Source: Kudoa neothunni (Eukaryota; Cnidaria). From it: a DNA stretch of 64,000 bases. A program made the translations under genes and the position numbers. Position 1 is the first letter of the stretch. Each line of letters begins with the position of its first letter. The stretch is taken from NCBI GenBank assembly GCA_964304625.1, contig OZ199838.1, positions 12,276,001-12,340,000 on the forward strand. Direction: 5' to 3'. Below are positions 23,480 through 37,566 of this stretch, piece after piece. Below the pieces are notes generated by a model that saw only the letters and a list, made by a program, of their open reading frames with translations, had not been told where the DNA came from and ran no database searches.

Positions 23480-25757
23480 TATTAAGCATGGTTCATAATT
23501 TTTTCTTGATCGCAATGGGATTACGAACGAGTGGTCTCCCATTGTATAACTAATTCAAACCTTAAACTTTAAGAAATACCCATTGATGATCCATCCTTTT
23601 GTATGTTCATGTTATGTTTTTTCATTTAATTAATGCACTTTATCAAAATTCCAAATATTATACTTTACATAATAAGTAACATTCTGAATTTTACTAATTG
23701 TTTGCTTCATCGATGTTTCTGAGGAGTATCAAATATTTTATTTAATATTATTTCAAAGGTCAAATTTCTTATCCATAACATATTTTTTATATAGTTAATA
23801 ATAAAAAATAAAACGTTAATTCAATTATATCCATGTAATGTTTTAAAATACACAAGGTTATAATAAACCAAATAATAAAATTCGTTAAATTTATCCTAAG
23901 GCGTTGATATAAAAAATTACCATTTTGTGTAGAATAAAAACTTTGTTAAGTTAAAATATTTACTATGGGATTTATGTATTTTATCCTATCATGAAAAAAT
24001 GTAATGATGTCGTATTGGCGGGTTCATCACAAAAAATTTAATAAATATCTTGTTCATAACATTTTTATTAATTTTTTTATTTTAAGAACTTATTTTGTGT
24101 TAATTTAAAAATTGCATACTTATTCAAGATATAGTTGTAATTTGAAAAAAACAGGCATTATTCTTTGTTACGCACGTATTTTCGTCGATCATAGGTCTAT
24201 GAATGAAAAATTTGATGAAATTTCTTAATTTAAAAAATTATGCGCTGCAAAATAATTAGGATTGATTTTTTAACCTTAAAATTATCGAGTTTGATTGCAA
24301 AAGTATCGGGTCAGATCAAGAAACCCTATAATAAACCGCCAATTTTGTTCCGTATCGATTCATCACTCTGGCTTTTTAATCATTTTCGCCAATTTCTCAT
24401 ACTCTAATCAATTTTGTAAATATATTTTTCTTATTTTTTGGAATTTGGTTTATGGAGCCAAATGGAATCACCAATAATAAGCCACAAGTTACTAGTTTTT
24501 GCATCCATATTCAAGGAAACGAACACAATATATTTTGTCTCTATTATTTCTCTCAATTCATAAGACAATATGAACAAAAATTGTAGTATTTTTTATGTAA
24601 GTTAAATAAATATAAATGTAACATGCATACAAATTTTGTTTAGCATAACGCCATTTCCTAATATAAATGGTTTTCGTTAATTCTCGTTTTTAAAAATAAT
24701 TTGTTCAGATGCTGACTTACTTCATTTTTCACTAGAAAAAATAGTATTTAAGTTTTCAATGTTTCGTTATATATATATAAAATATAAAATCCAATGTTGG
24801 AAATATTTTAATTTGTAATATTTAACTCACTATTTTAGAAATATTTAATATAAACAAGTATAAAATATTATTGTAAGAATAATTTCTAGTAAGGAAAGAA
24901 TGAATGATCACATCAACAAATAACACGCTACCATGACATAACATCGTTTGAAGGAGATTTAATTTAGTATAATTTTTTCTACATAAAAGATTTTTCCTTT
25001 GTGCCCTTATCCTACCAATAAAATTTATCTAACCTATCAATTATTTTAATTATTTTTTACATAACTATAATAAATAAATTAATCCTTTTAAAATTTCAAC
25101 TTAAAAATAAGAAAACTAATCATTTTATCCAAGTAAATATCAATTATAATATACTGTCAAAGGTTTTGTTATCAACGTTTAGAAAATTGACGTGTTATAG
25201 TAAATTTATTAAATAATAAGATAACCATTTTTATCAAATGCTTTAATTATTTTAGTTTACGTATTTAATAACTGATATAATATTTTTAAAATAACTGTAC
25301 ATAGTTATTGGTCATACTCTTAGAGATAAACATTTTCATTAGAACCGTAAATTATTCTTTTCTGCTTTATTAAAAAATTCACGAAACTTTAGAAAAACTT
25401 AATATTTAGTTCAAAAAATTTTTTTAATATTCAAAAATTTCAAATGTGATCATACGAGGAGAGCTAATCCTCGTATTGCGAATTTGAGTTCAGAAACAAA
25501 TTAGAAAAATATTCACATAAAATTCTAAAAATTGATTTTTTATCTAATAGAATAGTGAATTATTTCCATTTAATTCGTAGCTTTTCCAAAAAACATATTC
25601 CCTATTTTCCAATGCGATTGAGATCGATGATGATATAACAACGTAAACCGATCTGTTTCCAAAATCCTATTCAAATGGGACTATTACTGCCAAAACTGGT
25701 ATTTAAATCTTAATGAATTAACTCACTTCGTTATAATCTCATAAAAGAGACCAGAGC
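23480..25757. other. Gene-free spacer upstream of the SORL1-like gene
   Basis: Very AT-rich; no exon, RNA gene or clear repeat seen. The last few hundred bases presumably hold the promoter of the gene starting at 25758. Confidence 0.4.
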
Positions 25758-28700
25758 ATGAGAACTCTAGTGCTTTTGGTTCAAATATTATTTTGTATAA
25801 AAACCACTGACCAAATCGATCCAGTTACCACTAACGGTGTCATACTTGGGGGTTATCTAAAAAACTACCGTATCACTTACTTTAAAGATGGTGAAAATTA
25901 TCTTATTGTTCATTACACCTCTAATAATTTCGAATATCGCAACTATCAAGACATAACATGTCACATCTCTAATGACAATGGAAAAACATTTAAACTTATT
26001 GACGGCATCAAGAGTGATATGGTTATAGACGATATTTATTTTATCAAGTCGATCCTTTATTTTGTTCAACGAGCTAAGCGTGCAATAATATGGTCGAACA
26101 ATTTTGGTAGAAGTCTAAACATCACAGTTCACTCTGGTGACATTATCAACATGGTTATTAATCCCGACGATCCCACAACTTATGTGATTATGACTTTTAA
26201 ATTTGTAATCACAGTTTGATACATAATCAGTTTGAACTTTTTTCATAGATTTATGAATGCAAAATATGTTATTTTTCCGGAGAAAAATGCATTATACTTA
26301 AACTCTGTTTCAAGCATGCCACTTGGTTTTTTATTTTTAATTGGGATTTAATTAATTTAAATCTCTAGGAAGACAACCAAATCCAATGAGAGCTATCTGT
26401 TTTTTATATCTGGTAATTTTTCTTTGTTAGATCATAATTTTATATATTTACAGGCTATTGGGGAGTAAGCGTATGGAAATCACCTAAAACAACTCCCACA
26501 GACTACCACATATTAACAAGCAAATTTGAATCCATTGTCGAAAATAATGGCTATATTTTCGCTTCATATGTAAATGTATGTAACTTATATCTCAACACAA
26601 CTCGTGTAGACAACTAAATGTGATCATGTTCAGATTCTCACAGGCAACAAACACCTCGGGTTGGTCAACGATGACTTGACATTGAATAAGTTTGAATTTA
26701 TTACTCGTATTAATGTCACTGTAGGTGTAGATCTATTAAATGTAAGGTATTAGTTGTTTTATTCAAGGATTTCAGTTTGGTCGAGTTTGCTTGCAATAGA
26801 ATCTATGTGATAGCTTGGAATCAGCTTCATCCTCTTACCAAGGTGCTACTTATTGGAGATCTAAAAACCTTCAAATTAAGGCAAGTTGCCGAATTGAATG
26901 CATTTTCCAGAAAACAACACGAAATGTGACTCAAATATTATTACAATAGTTTAAATTAATTCTTCATAGATTTCTCCAGCAAGACTCTAATATGTCAGAA
27001 ATTATGTTCAAATATTCAATAGTTACCCGAAAAACTAACAATGGCGAATTTATCAGCTATAAACAAACACAAATATCTACTAATTATGGATTCAGCTGGA
27101 AAAATGTTAACTTTTATGTGCAAAATCTGCTAGAATGCCAGTCCTTAAATGTAAATATTTTTTTAATATTTACTGTACACATTAAATTATTTTATAGAAT
27201 TTGTGTGGTTTGTATCTACTTAGATATGGTGATAATTCCAAAAAGCATAAGGAAAGTTACGACAACACTATTCCTTGGTTTAAATATTCTAATGGTTCTC
27301 AATATCATTCTAAATGATGCTCTCTCAAAAACTTTACTTAGGTATTGTATTCATCCCTGGTCGATATTATTCCCTGAAATACTTGATGTTATCGTACGAT
27401 TTTGGACAAAGTTGGTTTGCTGTATATGTTTCTTAAATACGATAAATAAAAGATTTACTAATTGATCTAGACATTGAAAGGAGAATATCACACCAACATT
27501 ATACTGAAAGGTGCCATTATTGTAGCTATATTGACGAAAAATCCATCCAAAATATTGTATGTCCTCTTTTGAAGTGTATATTTTTACATTTCAAGGGCAA
27601 TTTAATGGGTCCTTGGATGCTTTTAGTTTACTATTTATATTAAAATCTAGATATGCGCTCAATAACTTAAAAATAAATAAATTTCAAAATTTTATTTTTA
27701 AAATAACGCGAAAATATTATACTAATTTCATATTTTAGTTATAGCACAAACTTTGGCCTTACATGGATAAATTATACTCCTCATCTTAAAGATGGCACCG
27801 CCAAAATTATTTTTACACTTGGAAATATAAATGATAGTTTTGTAAGTGTAGTCTATATGGATAAAAAGTACAAATACAGATCTGCGTTAATCGATTTTTC
27901 AACAATGATAGGTGACTTTACTGTAACCTATATATTGTAGACATTAAAAATAATTAGATAGAGAATGCGACCAGGATGATTTTAATATGGTGGAATTATT
28001 CAAGATTCATTCGAATGGGACAAAAAGTTGTTTTCTGGGAAAGTCTCTTGGGGTGTATCGTAGGAAGGTTGATTCAGTTTGCCAAGACACAAAATCCTCT
28101 ATGACAAGAATCAACTTTTTAACAAGGGAAAAAAGTGATGTTAATTGCCAATGCAGTTATTTGGATTATATCTGGTAATCGAAGCTTGTTGTACGATCTA
28201 AAATGAACTAGCGATCATAACTCAATTATGCATAATGGGCAATGTACGGAATTAACAGAGAGTATTCAAAAACGTTGTTCAAATCAAACAGCTTATTGGG
28301 TTCCTGCAATCCAACAGTATAGAATTATTCTCACATGTTTGTGTCGATATTTTGGATTTTAGCTATGTTCTACCTGAAGAAAATACATGTTCTCAAACTG
28401 CAGGTCGTATAGGCCAATATGCAATAGAATATGTCCTCGAAGAACCTTTTATATTTTGTAACAAATCAGGTATAGTATTTAGTTTGAATTTGATGTTAAA
28501 AAATTAATAAATATAAAGACAATTATCAGTATATTGTCGTGAAATCAAAAGACTACTTCGAACTTATCTATTACAGCCATAATACCTATAACATTACCGG
28601 AAACTTAATAAATATTAAACTAAATTCTAACCCTAATTTGAATTGGGGAATATATGCTGTCAATATTGAAGAGAAGAGTATTTTTGTTGTAGACAATTCA

Positions 28701-30827
28701 TCAGAAAAAGTTTTTAAAGCTCATTGGAACGAAACCGGTATTTAGAGCCTTATCACTTACAACACTAATTATATTTAATGTATTTTTCACTCATATGTAC
28801 AGGAATAACTGAACCTCCAACAGTAATTTTCAAAAATCCATTACCAGAAAAAATTGTTAAGCTAGATATGGACCATTTTTCATCAAATCTGGTGATGTTT
28901 TACGAGCAAGCTCTGGTTATTCATTCAACTAAAAATTTCTATTACAAAATATTTAATTATCAACACACCAACATATTGAAAAATTCATTAAAGTTTAACA
29001 AAAAAGAGTAAAAAAATAAACTCTTTCAGCTTTAAATTTAGCATAGCTTAAACAACGCAACAATCTCGTATATAATTCAGGAAGCCAATCAAACCTACAG
29101 CTACCGTTTCCTTAACGTTTTTGGAGTCGAAAAATTTTCACATACGTCCCCCAAGAACTATCCCTATGATACATTTTCATCTGTGGAAAGCCTTTATATA
29201 CTTAAACCTTCCGAATTTGTTGTTGAATACAATTGTTCTACATGCGCCCCTAATGGTAGAATCAACACAATGCCCCTCTATGTATAACTAAGTATTTTAT
29301 TGGTGAAACATTATTTTTATCAATAAAGATAACACATCCCCACTACAATAACATATATGTGAACAAACTTGGTGCCAGCAATGTGATTTTTTTAAATAAC
29401 GGACAAAGTTTATCCACGGTGGACCATCATTATTTATTCCCAATAACAGAACAGCATGAGATTCAATTTATTCACCTAAACAAAGATAAACAAAGTATTG
29501 ATTAAAAAAGATAATGAGTTAAAGATATATAATAAAAGATTGTGATTGCAAGATGTTATGCTTGGATACCAACTTCGATGGCAACGTTTGTGAGAACCAC
29601 ACTGGACTTTCATTCAACGTAGAAAAAAATAATATCCATAGCGCAGATGAAATTCCAAAAATTATAGGTAACAAAATCACTATATTACATACAAACTGAA
29701 TGTTCTTAAGATTTATTTTGTGACAAGAATAACTCATTTATATGTCTCAACGGCCAATGTATTGATGCAAACCAAGTATGTGATGGTTCTTATGACTGCA
29801 TCGACAGTACAGATGAACTGAATTGTCCAAGTGAACAAATACTTTTCAACTATATGATTACAATTAATCTAGATTGTCCTGATGGATATCTCTGCCCAGG
29901 AAGCTTAATATGTCTATCTTCAGCTCAATATTGCGATGGTTACCCTGGTTGTTTCGATAAATCCGATGAAATCAACTGCTTCAAAAATAGTTAATAGCAG
30001 AATGTTTTTTTTTTGAAATAGTGTATATCTAAGATGGTACATTTCCGCAGAAATACGATGATTATGAAGAACAATATACGATAATGCATGGTGTGCATAA
30101 AGAAGCAGATTGTTCCGGTCATCTCGAAAATCCTATGTGTAAATGTAATTGACTTGTTATTCTAATTATTGGATTGATGTTGATATTTATAGATAAAGCT
30201 TGCAGTTACGCTGAATTTGAATGCAAAAAAACTAAGCAGTGTTTGCCGCTAGAACTTAGATGTGATGGAAACCTCGATTGTCAGGATGAGTCGGATGAAA
30301 ATGAATGTATTTACTGATAGATAATGTAAATTATTAATTTGCCTTAGGTGCAACCACTCAATGTTCATTGAAATGTCTTGTTGGGGGCTGTCTAGTGAAG
30401 AGTCAGAGGTGCAATGGCTTTGAAGATTGTGTTCACGGCGAGGATGAATTTTCTTGTAGTAATTACTAATTGTTTGTATGAAATACTACATTTTCGGAAT
30501 AGACTTTCAAGTAATGTCTTCAAACACTTCTTCCATTTTGTATACTATTGTTTCCTGTTTTATTTTGTTTATACTCTTTTGTTGTGTTGCCTTCATGATC
30601 ACCGACATCTATAATTATATCAGAAATTACACTGGAAGATTAAATGAGGAATACAATCAAGGTGCATTTAAATAGATTTATATTCTTTTAATAAACTCAA
30701 TTTAGATATCGAAAATACTTATATACGACGTAGGCCAAGTTTTACCCGAAGGATGGTGCGACTAAACCAAAGATTAGACCATAGGTACATTGAAGACACT
30801 TACAGAGTTATTTTGCCAACATTCTGA
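25758..30827 (+). CDS. SORL1: SORL1-like VPS10/LDLa sorting receptor
   Basis: A type I receptor of the VPS10 family, expected to sort cargo between Golgi and endosomes. Seen: a signal peptide ([14 protein letters not shown]), then a VPS10 propeller with Asp-box motifs [16 protein letters not shown] and STNFGLTW. Next is the 10CC module: [20 protein letters not shown], then [19 protein letters not shown] and NCQCS, matching SORL1 CTEKDYKLW...CLLGHKTVFKRR...CSC. After a stretch resembling a weak YWTD-type propeller come four LDL-receptor class A repeats: [20 protein letters not shown] (about 29740), [20 protein letters not shown] (29877), [20 protein letters not shown] (about 30200) and [19 protein letters not shown] (about 30380). 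A membrane helix follows ([20 protein letters not shown]), then a basic tail containing YNYI and ending [14 protein letters not shown] (stop 30825-30827). There are many introns of about 40-70 nt. No fibronectin III domains are visible, and there are far fewer LDLa repeats than the 11 of human SORL1. Confidence 0.88.
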
Positions 30828-33097
30828 ATCCAATCACCAACCTGAGGTAAAAATTTTAAATTTAGAAAAATATAATTAGTCATTTATTATCTTCTAGGTG
30901 ATTCTTATTTTTTGGGGATATGTTTACTAATTTATTGCATAGTAAATACGTATCACCGATAGTCTTTAATTTGATAATTTTCTTTTCAACTCTGTATCTT
31001 ATTCTAATCGTTTATGAAAGATTTTAATAATTACTCAAATAATTGTTAAAATCTATATGCAGCCAAACAAATTAACTATAATTTATATATATATATATAT
31101 ATATATTTGGGATCTCAATATTAATAATGTTTGTGATTATCTGCGTTGAAAAATATTTTAGTGGGTTTTGATGCTCTAAAATCCGCTGTCCAATATGATA
31201 CTTCTATTACTTTAACTAGATAAGCTAAAAAAAGTTGATTTGAACACCTTTTTAATTTTTAATCAATAAATAATTGATTAACGTCCCACAGGTCGCAATA
31301 GTGTTTTATTTATTTCTAGGAAAAATTTTGCACTTGTAGGTTCTGGGGTGGGATTATAAAATAAATTAAAGCAGATGATAAGTCTCATTGAGATTTTGAG
31401 TCGAACAGTGTTTTTATGTTTCTCTATGCATAAAAAATGCATGTGTGATATATCTAACATGTTAAAAAATTATAATGAGCTAACATATGAATTTTTATTT
31501 GACTTAAAGAATTCATTAAGGGACAAAAATACCCTTTTTATTGTCTAGAATATTAATTTTTGACTTCGAATTTTCTTCACCGATTACATTATTGCTCAGT
31601 AAACATAATGACATAACAACTGATTTATTTAATGACCTTGTAAGAATTTAGCGTCGTTTTGGTTCATACAGGAAGATATTGCTATAAAGTTTTGTTAACA
31701 AATAATACAGAAGAAAATTCTTTTGTCTTAAAACCCATTACCAAATATAATTTCGTTTCAACTCATTTATTAGAAAGACTAACTAAGAGCAAATAATTAT
31801 CAATATACTAATTTTACCATGAATAGAAAAGTAAAGTTTCAAATATTATAACCTATATTTCGATCTATAATTTCGTGAGAATTTGGCTAGATAAAATTCT
31901 TCACCAACTATGTTTTTGGGTTATATATAACTGAAGAATATATCGATTTCAACGGAATGTGTAATTCTATATTTCGGCGGCATATATTGCAGAAATAGAC
32001 ACCTGCCTTCAAAAAACCAATTATTGGGAAGCCATTCCAACTTTATATTTTAAAACCCGTTTTATAAATAATTAAAATATTATTTTTTAGATGAATATAA
32101 CTTTGCCTTTATTTTTATTTCGTAGATATATTGTCGAAACGTAAAACCCACGTAATGTTTATGTGTTGGAGAAAATAAACAATATAAACGCTGTTGTATT
32201 CACTTATTAAAAAATATGTTATATAAGTGGTTTATTTTGGTCAATTTTATGTCCTATTAGAAATAAAACTATGTTATTTCATTAAGTTTAATTATATGAT
32301 ATGATTCACTATATATTAAATACGATCAGATTAAAAAGAACCGGTATATCACAATATCATTTTAGAAGTTTTTGCTATGTGAATAAATGAATCTTAGGTT
32401 GATGTAATAATTAATTTTATTTATATTGCAGCATTAGGTGACGAATAACAACGTTTCCTGCACATGTTTCTGATTTAAACAATTTTGTGGAAACTCGGGT
32501 TGCTCAATGAAATGTTCCTGTATTTCTCGCAAAACACCTTCAAATTCACCCACTGAGGATTCGGTGGCATGCATAGACGATTTAATATAGAATTTATCGA
32601 AAGATTTGTAATTAGAGTTTTATTATAATAAATTAAAAATAGATTCTAGAAATAAAATAACTACATCATACTATATGCATACTTTTGAGGAATATTTTGA
32701 TGAGTCAAAAAGTTGGTTAAAATATGTGAATAGTCTATAAGATAATCTTCAGTTTTCTATAATTCGATTGTAAAAATTTTTGAATGATATCAAATCAATC
32801 AAAAATATTTTATTTATACGATAAAATAGTAGCATGTTTCAATGGGACTTCAAATAATACAACAATCAAGAGAGGATGTTCTTTAAATTTTTGATTTTTA
32901 ATAACCTACGTCTATTAAGTTATAAGTTATAACCTTTCAGAATCATGTTCGTTACATTTTACCCCAATAGATAGATAACGCCAATAGAACTTATATTTAA
33001 ATATTAGTGACCGATTAATGTGAGAACTGTATAAATAGATTTCTCAAAAAGGTGTTTTCTAGAAAATATTACAATGAGAATGAATTTGTTCATTTAT
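30828..33097. other. Gene-free spacer between SORL1-like gene and the tandem duplication
   Basis: No coding exon recognised. It contains an (AT)n microsatellite at about 31085-31107. The 60-codon minus-strand frame at 31278-31460 is not supported by any motif. Confidence 0.4.
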
Positions 33098-33501
33098 TAC
33101 CGAAATAAGCATCTTTAAAGTACACAATAACTGTAGGAAATGTCAAGGAACAGTCATTTAATATATCGGAATAGTTGGCGATATTACTACAAACAGATAT
33201 AGAAAAGAAACTTCCATTTTAAAACCCTATTTCTCATAAATATAAAATTTAGAGTCTAAGATTTGTTGGAGTTAGCATATTCCTGGATGGTGGATAAAAA
33301 TATCGTTAACTAAAATAAAACTAACAGTCACTCTTCCCAATCAATGACTATTGTCACTATCCAAGTTAATTAGTAGCGGATAGTTTAGACTTTAAGTAAA
33401 TTGATAATAGAACGGAAAGCTAATCTTAAAGAGTAAGATGTCCAAATATTGCAAGATAACGTATAGCAGAGTACATGACGTTGAGAGCACAAATATTGGG
33501 G

Positions 33502-33989
33502 GAGCCTGGACAATGTGGCATAGTGGTGTTAGGGCGAGATCGCATAATTTGAGGTTGCAAGTTCGAAGCCTAGTCCGGGCGTTCCTGTACTCCTAATCCA
33601 AAATTAAGTAGGAAGGTTGTAATAATCTCAAAGATATATGATTTATCGTGGCCTTGCTTGCAGTTGGGAGGAGAGCCTGGCGGTGGGATAGATCTTGGGC
33701 GCTCATAAACGCCTGGGTACAGGAACGAAATACCACCCAGTAGGGGGTTTCCATAGAGCTGACGCCCGCATTCAGACTAGTTCTGGGTTAGTCCATGGTA
33801 AGGTTGTGGTGGTGGTGCTCCGAAACGAGGATGTTTAGTGGATTAAAATCCCACACTGCCGCATAAACATAAGTCGCCTTAATATGACGTTGCGGTGCCT
33901 AAAGCGTAAATGGGAAAGGTCTAACCAGCCCAAATTTCACAACCTAATAAGTTTCGCCAGGAGTTTCACCTTGTAAACAAAAAAACAAC
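33502..33989 (+). mobile_element. tRNA-derived SINE, copy in unit A
   Basis: Seen: an RNA polymerase III box A TGGCATAGTGG at 33516-33526 and box B AGTTCGAAGCC at 33560-33570, with tRNA-like spacing. A body of about 400 bp (GGTGGTGGTGCTCCG, CCCACACTGCCGC) follows, then an A-rich end near 33975-33989. It is less AT-rich than the surrounding DNA. Unit B lacks an insertion at the matching place, so it arrived after the duplication. A diverged copy in opposite orientation lies at 38905-39343. Confidence 0.82.
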
Positions 33990-34559
33990 GAATTTTGAGG
34001 GATGTGGAAAGGAAACCAGAAAAAAATGTTTTAAGTAGAAATTTTCGACGATATCGCCGAGGCATCCACTAAAAAATTATAGCATACCTTCAACCTGGCT
34101 CTACTGTCATAACCGCTTGATTCAAAAGTCAGGGAACAACCCATCATTTCTTTACTCGCCTCGCTTTAAACCGCAATGTAGATTAAGTGAATACTATCAC
34201 ATGAGCCCATACTAAAAGCATTGAGGAAGTTCGAAGTTCTTACAAATACAAAATATCACCAAGGAATAGAACATCTTCGGTTAATAAACGTGGTTCTGTC
34301 AACATGTAGGGCATCAATTAATATCTCGATGAATTTCAATGGAGAGGAAAAGTCTGATTTATGGTGATAAAAATATTTTCATTAAAATTTTGTGGTTGAA
34401 AGTAAGTGAGACTAATATTATATTCATAAAGTGTATTCTATATGCGCTTACCCTTTCATATGTAAGAATTAGGGGATTTATATCAATGTGAAACCTCGAA
34501 AAATATTCCAATCTTAATTATAAAACGTAACAGTTCGTATCTAACTGTATTATAAATAT

Positions 34560-37500
34560 CTAATTTTTGTTTCTCATGTATCCAAAATAGAATCCTATTC
34601 CAATTACCACTATCATAACTGGGACCACGACAGCAATAATTCTAAGTGGAAAAATTATTACAGCAGATTAGATTTTTACTACATTGTATTCTTTGACCTA
34701 AAAAATCATAAATAAGTCTAATACACACTTCATATTACGTTGATTTATTTGACGTTTCTCCTAAACATTAATTATAGAAATTAACCCAATATATTTATTT
34801 TAGGAATACCTCTTTTTATCACAGCAGTTCCAAAAATTTTCTCATCGTTGCTATGAATTACCCTCACTCGATAATCATTGGTATCTTCAATATCAGAAAT
34901 TGAGATCTGCTTACAGGATGGGAATGCAGTACAATCTTGACCAATGACCATGCATTTTTTCACAATCGGTTTAGCGACGTCTTCCCAATTTATTAATTCC
35001 CATTTACACAGGGAATTTTCATTCACACCTTGAGGTAGAATAGTTTCAATTTTTAATGTTTTATCTTCACGTACAATCACTACAGTTATTTGTTTGCTCA
35101 CGTCCTCATTATGTACAAGTGATGGATCTAAATTAAATTATTTATAACGTGAATGAATGAACATGTTAATTTGATTTTCTACCGAAATAAATAATTAAAA
35201 GAATGAACATATTTATTAATTAAAAAAGAATAAATTTAGTGTAATAATATTGACTTTTCGGTATAGATATGGATACTTCCGCCGATCTTCCAATAGCAGT
35301 TATTAACAATTTATACTCTTTATCCGCTTCGTATCCATTGGTCACAACGATACTATTGCATAAAGGCACCTGAGTGCATGACGAAAATTGTACAGCAGTA
35401 TTTGTTGATGGAGTTGTGGGTGTAGTTGGTTTAGGGACAGCGTTCGCTGCTCTCGCGACTTTCGTTTCATGAGATGCAGATGGTAATGGTAATTTTTGTA
35501 TTGAACTAAGTGTGTCCTTAACGCTGGGATTTATTTCATCTTTAAATATTCTCGAAGCGGCGCTTGGTGTTGGATTTAAAGTGGGTGGAGGACAAACAAA
35601 AACCTCCTTGAATGTTTTATCTTTTCTTTGAAGTTTAAATTCGCATTCTGCATCTGGATCGGGAGTAGATAGGGTGCCTACCACTTTAAATCCCTTATCC
35701 AAGAAACTTGATGTGAGTGTAAGTGTCGCCATACCTTATCAAAATCAATAATATTATTTGGAAGTTACAAAATACTAGTTTTAATTCCAGAGTATATTTT
35801 CGGTTCGTACTCTTTGTGTGCAATAACTTTGATGTCATATGTTGATCCTGGAATGAGATTTGTGATAGTTTTTGACTCCTTGCAATGTCCTCTGCAGGGG
35901 TAGCTGTCAATGCAATGTGCATTGATGAATGCATTTTTGTCTGTTATACTAATGTAATATGAACATGTGGCTTGAGTTTTATCTGTCGTTTCATCACCGT
36001 CTAGTGCTTTAATCGTAGCTGTCGACTCCGTTACGGTGGGATTAGTGGGGCTAAGTACAGATCCCACTTTAGGGTCTACATAATACTATTTAGTAATCTT
36101 TTCAAAATATTTAATTTACTTGTGCTAACAAACAGATATTCATTAAACTCCGTTGGACTGCTTATACCACTTGATGCAATCTCAATCATCATAGGTCTTC
36201 CTTCAGTGAACCCTTGGATGGTCAGGCTACTCTCGCATCCATTTCCACAAGGAGAACTACCGTCGCAGTTCGTTGATGTTCCTTGCTTGGTTTCCGGTCT
36301 TGGTTTATCAGCTGGAAAATGTTTTAGGGTGCATGAGGTGAACTTTGGCTCATTTGTTGGGTTAAAAGGAGACGCATTTAGCGTAGCGCCAGTAGTTGTA
36401 ATAGTCTTAAACAAACCATCTTGCGGCTCAACAATGACTAAATAGCGTTTAAAACCATAACACCTATATTAACATACCAAATTTCGTAGTTTTATATCCA
36501 TCATAATGATCTCCCGTTAGTTTAATGTTATGGTGTCTGGTTTGAATCGAAATTTCAACGAGTACTTTATTGTCTGCTAATGTAAGCTCAAAGTTGTCAC
36601 ATGGCGCATAGCATTCCTTTCCTTCAGCTCCGCAAATATAAGAAAATGGAGTTTTATTTGTAATCGTGGCATCTCTTATACCAAATCGGCATATTTCAGT
36701 TGGGAAATTATTTGTAAATTTAAGATTGTATTTATTTTTCTCATTGGCCGATTTAAAGGCCACATAATGTTGTGGTTTGAAAACATCGATATTCTTTTTC
36801 ATATATGAATTTGGCATATTATAAAAGAAGCTTGGATAGTTTTCACATTGCATTTCATAATACGGAATCATTAAGTTAAATTCTACGTCGATATCACTAG
36901 CAGTAGCACAGTCGGCGCCAATTGCTCCTTCGTTATATTGAACCCCCTTGTACTTAACGGGGCATTTCACATTAGAACATGTTGTTGTAGAAAATTTTAA
37001 TTTCTGATCGGCTGAGGTTGATATTGCAACTTGAGGATTCACGAGTAATGCTAAATGATTATGAATATTTGTATTGTTAAAATAATTGGTACGTATTTCG
37101 AATCCAAAAACATTTCCTCCTGTAATTCCAGCTGCTGCTGCCGTAGCATCATTTCCGACAAAAACATAGATATATTTGTTTCTTGGGGAGAGTATGTTAT
37201 ATGTCAATTTATTTCCATCATTGTTGCATGGAATCACGCATTTATTCGGATGTCCGTTAGCATTTCCAGGGCATGTATCTATGTCCTCATAAGCTGTTAA
37301 ACCACTGTTAGGTTTCTTCATTAGACAATGCTTTTCAGCTCCATAATCTGTACCACTCAACTTAAGTTTTAATTTTTTTTCCCTAGCATCATCAATAATT
37401 TGGTAAGAAAGAACTTTCGCATCGTTTGCTGTTGTTGCTGCTGGTAGGCTATCATCGGCAGGATAATAATAATGGATATCTATTAATAATATTAATTTAT

Positions 37501-37566
37501 GAATATAATGCCTTATATACTCAACAAAATAGTCACTACTATTAAAATATTTATCGCTGGTCTCAT
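34560..37566 (-). CDS. Multi-module cysteine-patterned membrane protein, copy A (unrecognised family)
   Basis: I do not recognise this family. Seen: a signal peptide exon MRPAINILIVVTILL (37566-37521), a 41-nt intron, then IHYYYPADDS and a long ectodomain. It has at least six modules of about 100-120 residues, each with C-x-aromatic at its start, a middle C, a (P)C-x(2)-C or (P)C turn, then a hydrophobic alternating strand and Y-x-I-x-V. Examples: CSYYISITDKNAFINAHC with SYPCRGHCKESKTITNL and STYDIKVIAH; CKWELINWEDVAKPIVKKC with AFPSCKQISISD and DYRVRVIHS. This is the look of Ig- or fibronectin-like beta sandwiches with extra disulphides (inference). Module 5 carries a Pro/Thr/Ser-rich linker (VPKPTTPTTPSTNTAVQF). 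The last exon has a membrane helix IIAVVVPVMIVVIGIGFYFG and a tail of only about five residues (YMRNKN, stop 34560-34562). The total is about 900 residues, suggesting a cell-surface adhesion or recognition protein. Confidence 0.82.

Noticed and set aside
31085-31107. (AT)n run
   Set aside because: Simple microsatellite; expected in AT-rich DNA and not informative.
33516-33570. Possible tRNA gene from box A and box B
   Set aside because: The tRNA-like part is followed by about 400 bp of repeat body and a tail, and recurs in unit B; it does not fold as a clean cloverleaf with an acceptor stem, so it is a SINE head.
36122-36445. 107-codon plus-strand frame
   Set aside because: Antisense shadow of copy A of the membrane-protein gene; low-complexity hydrophobic content comes from the complement of coding sequence.
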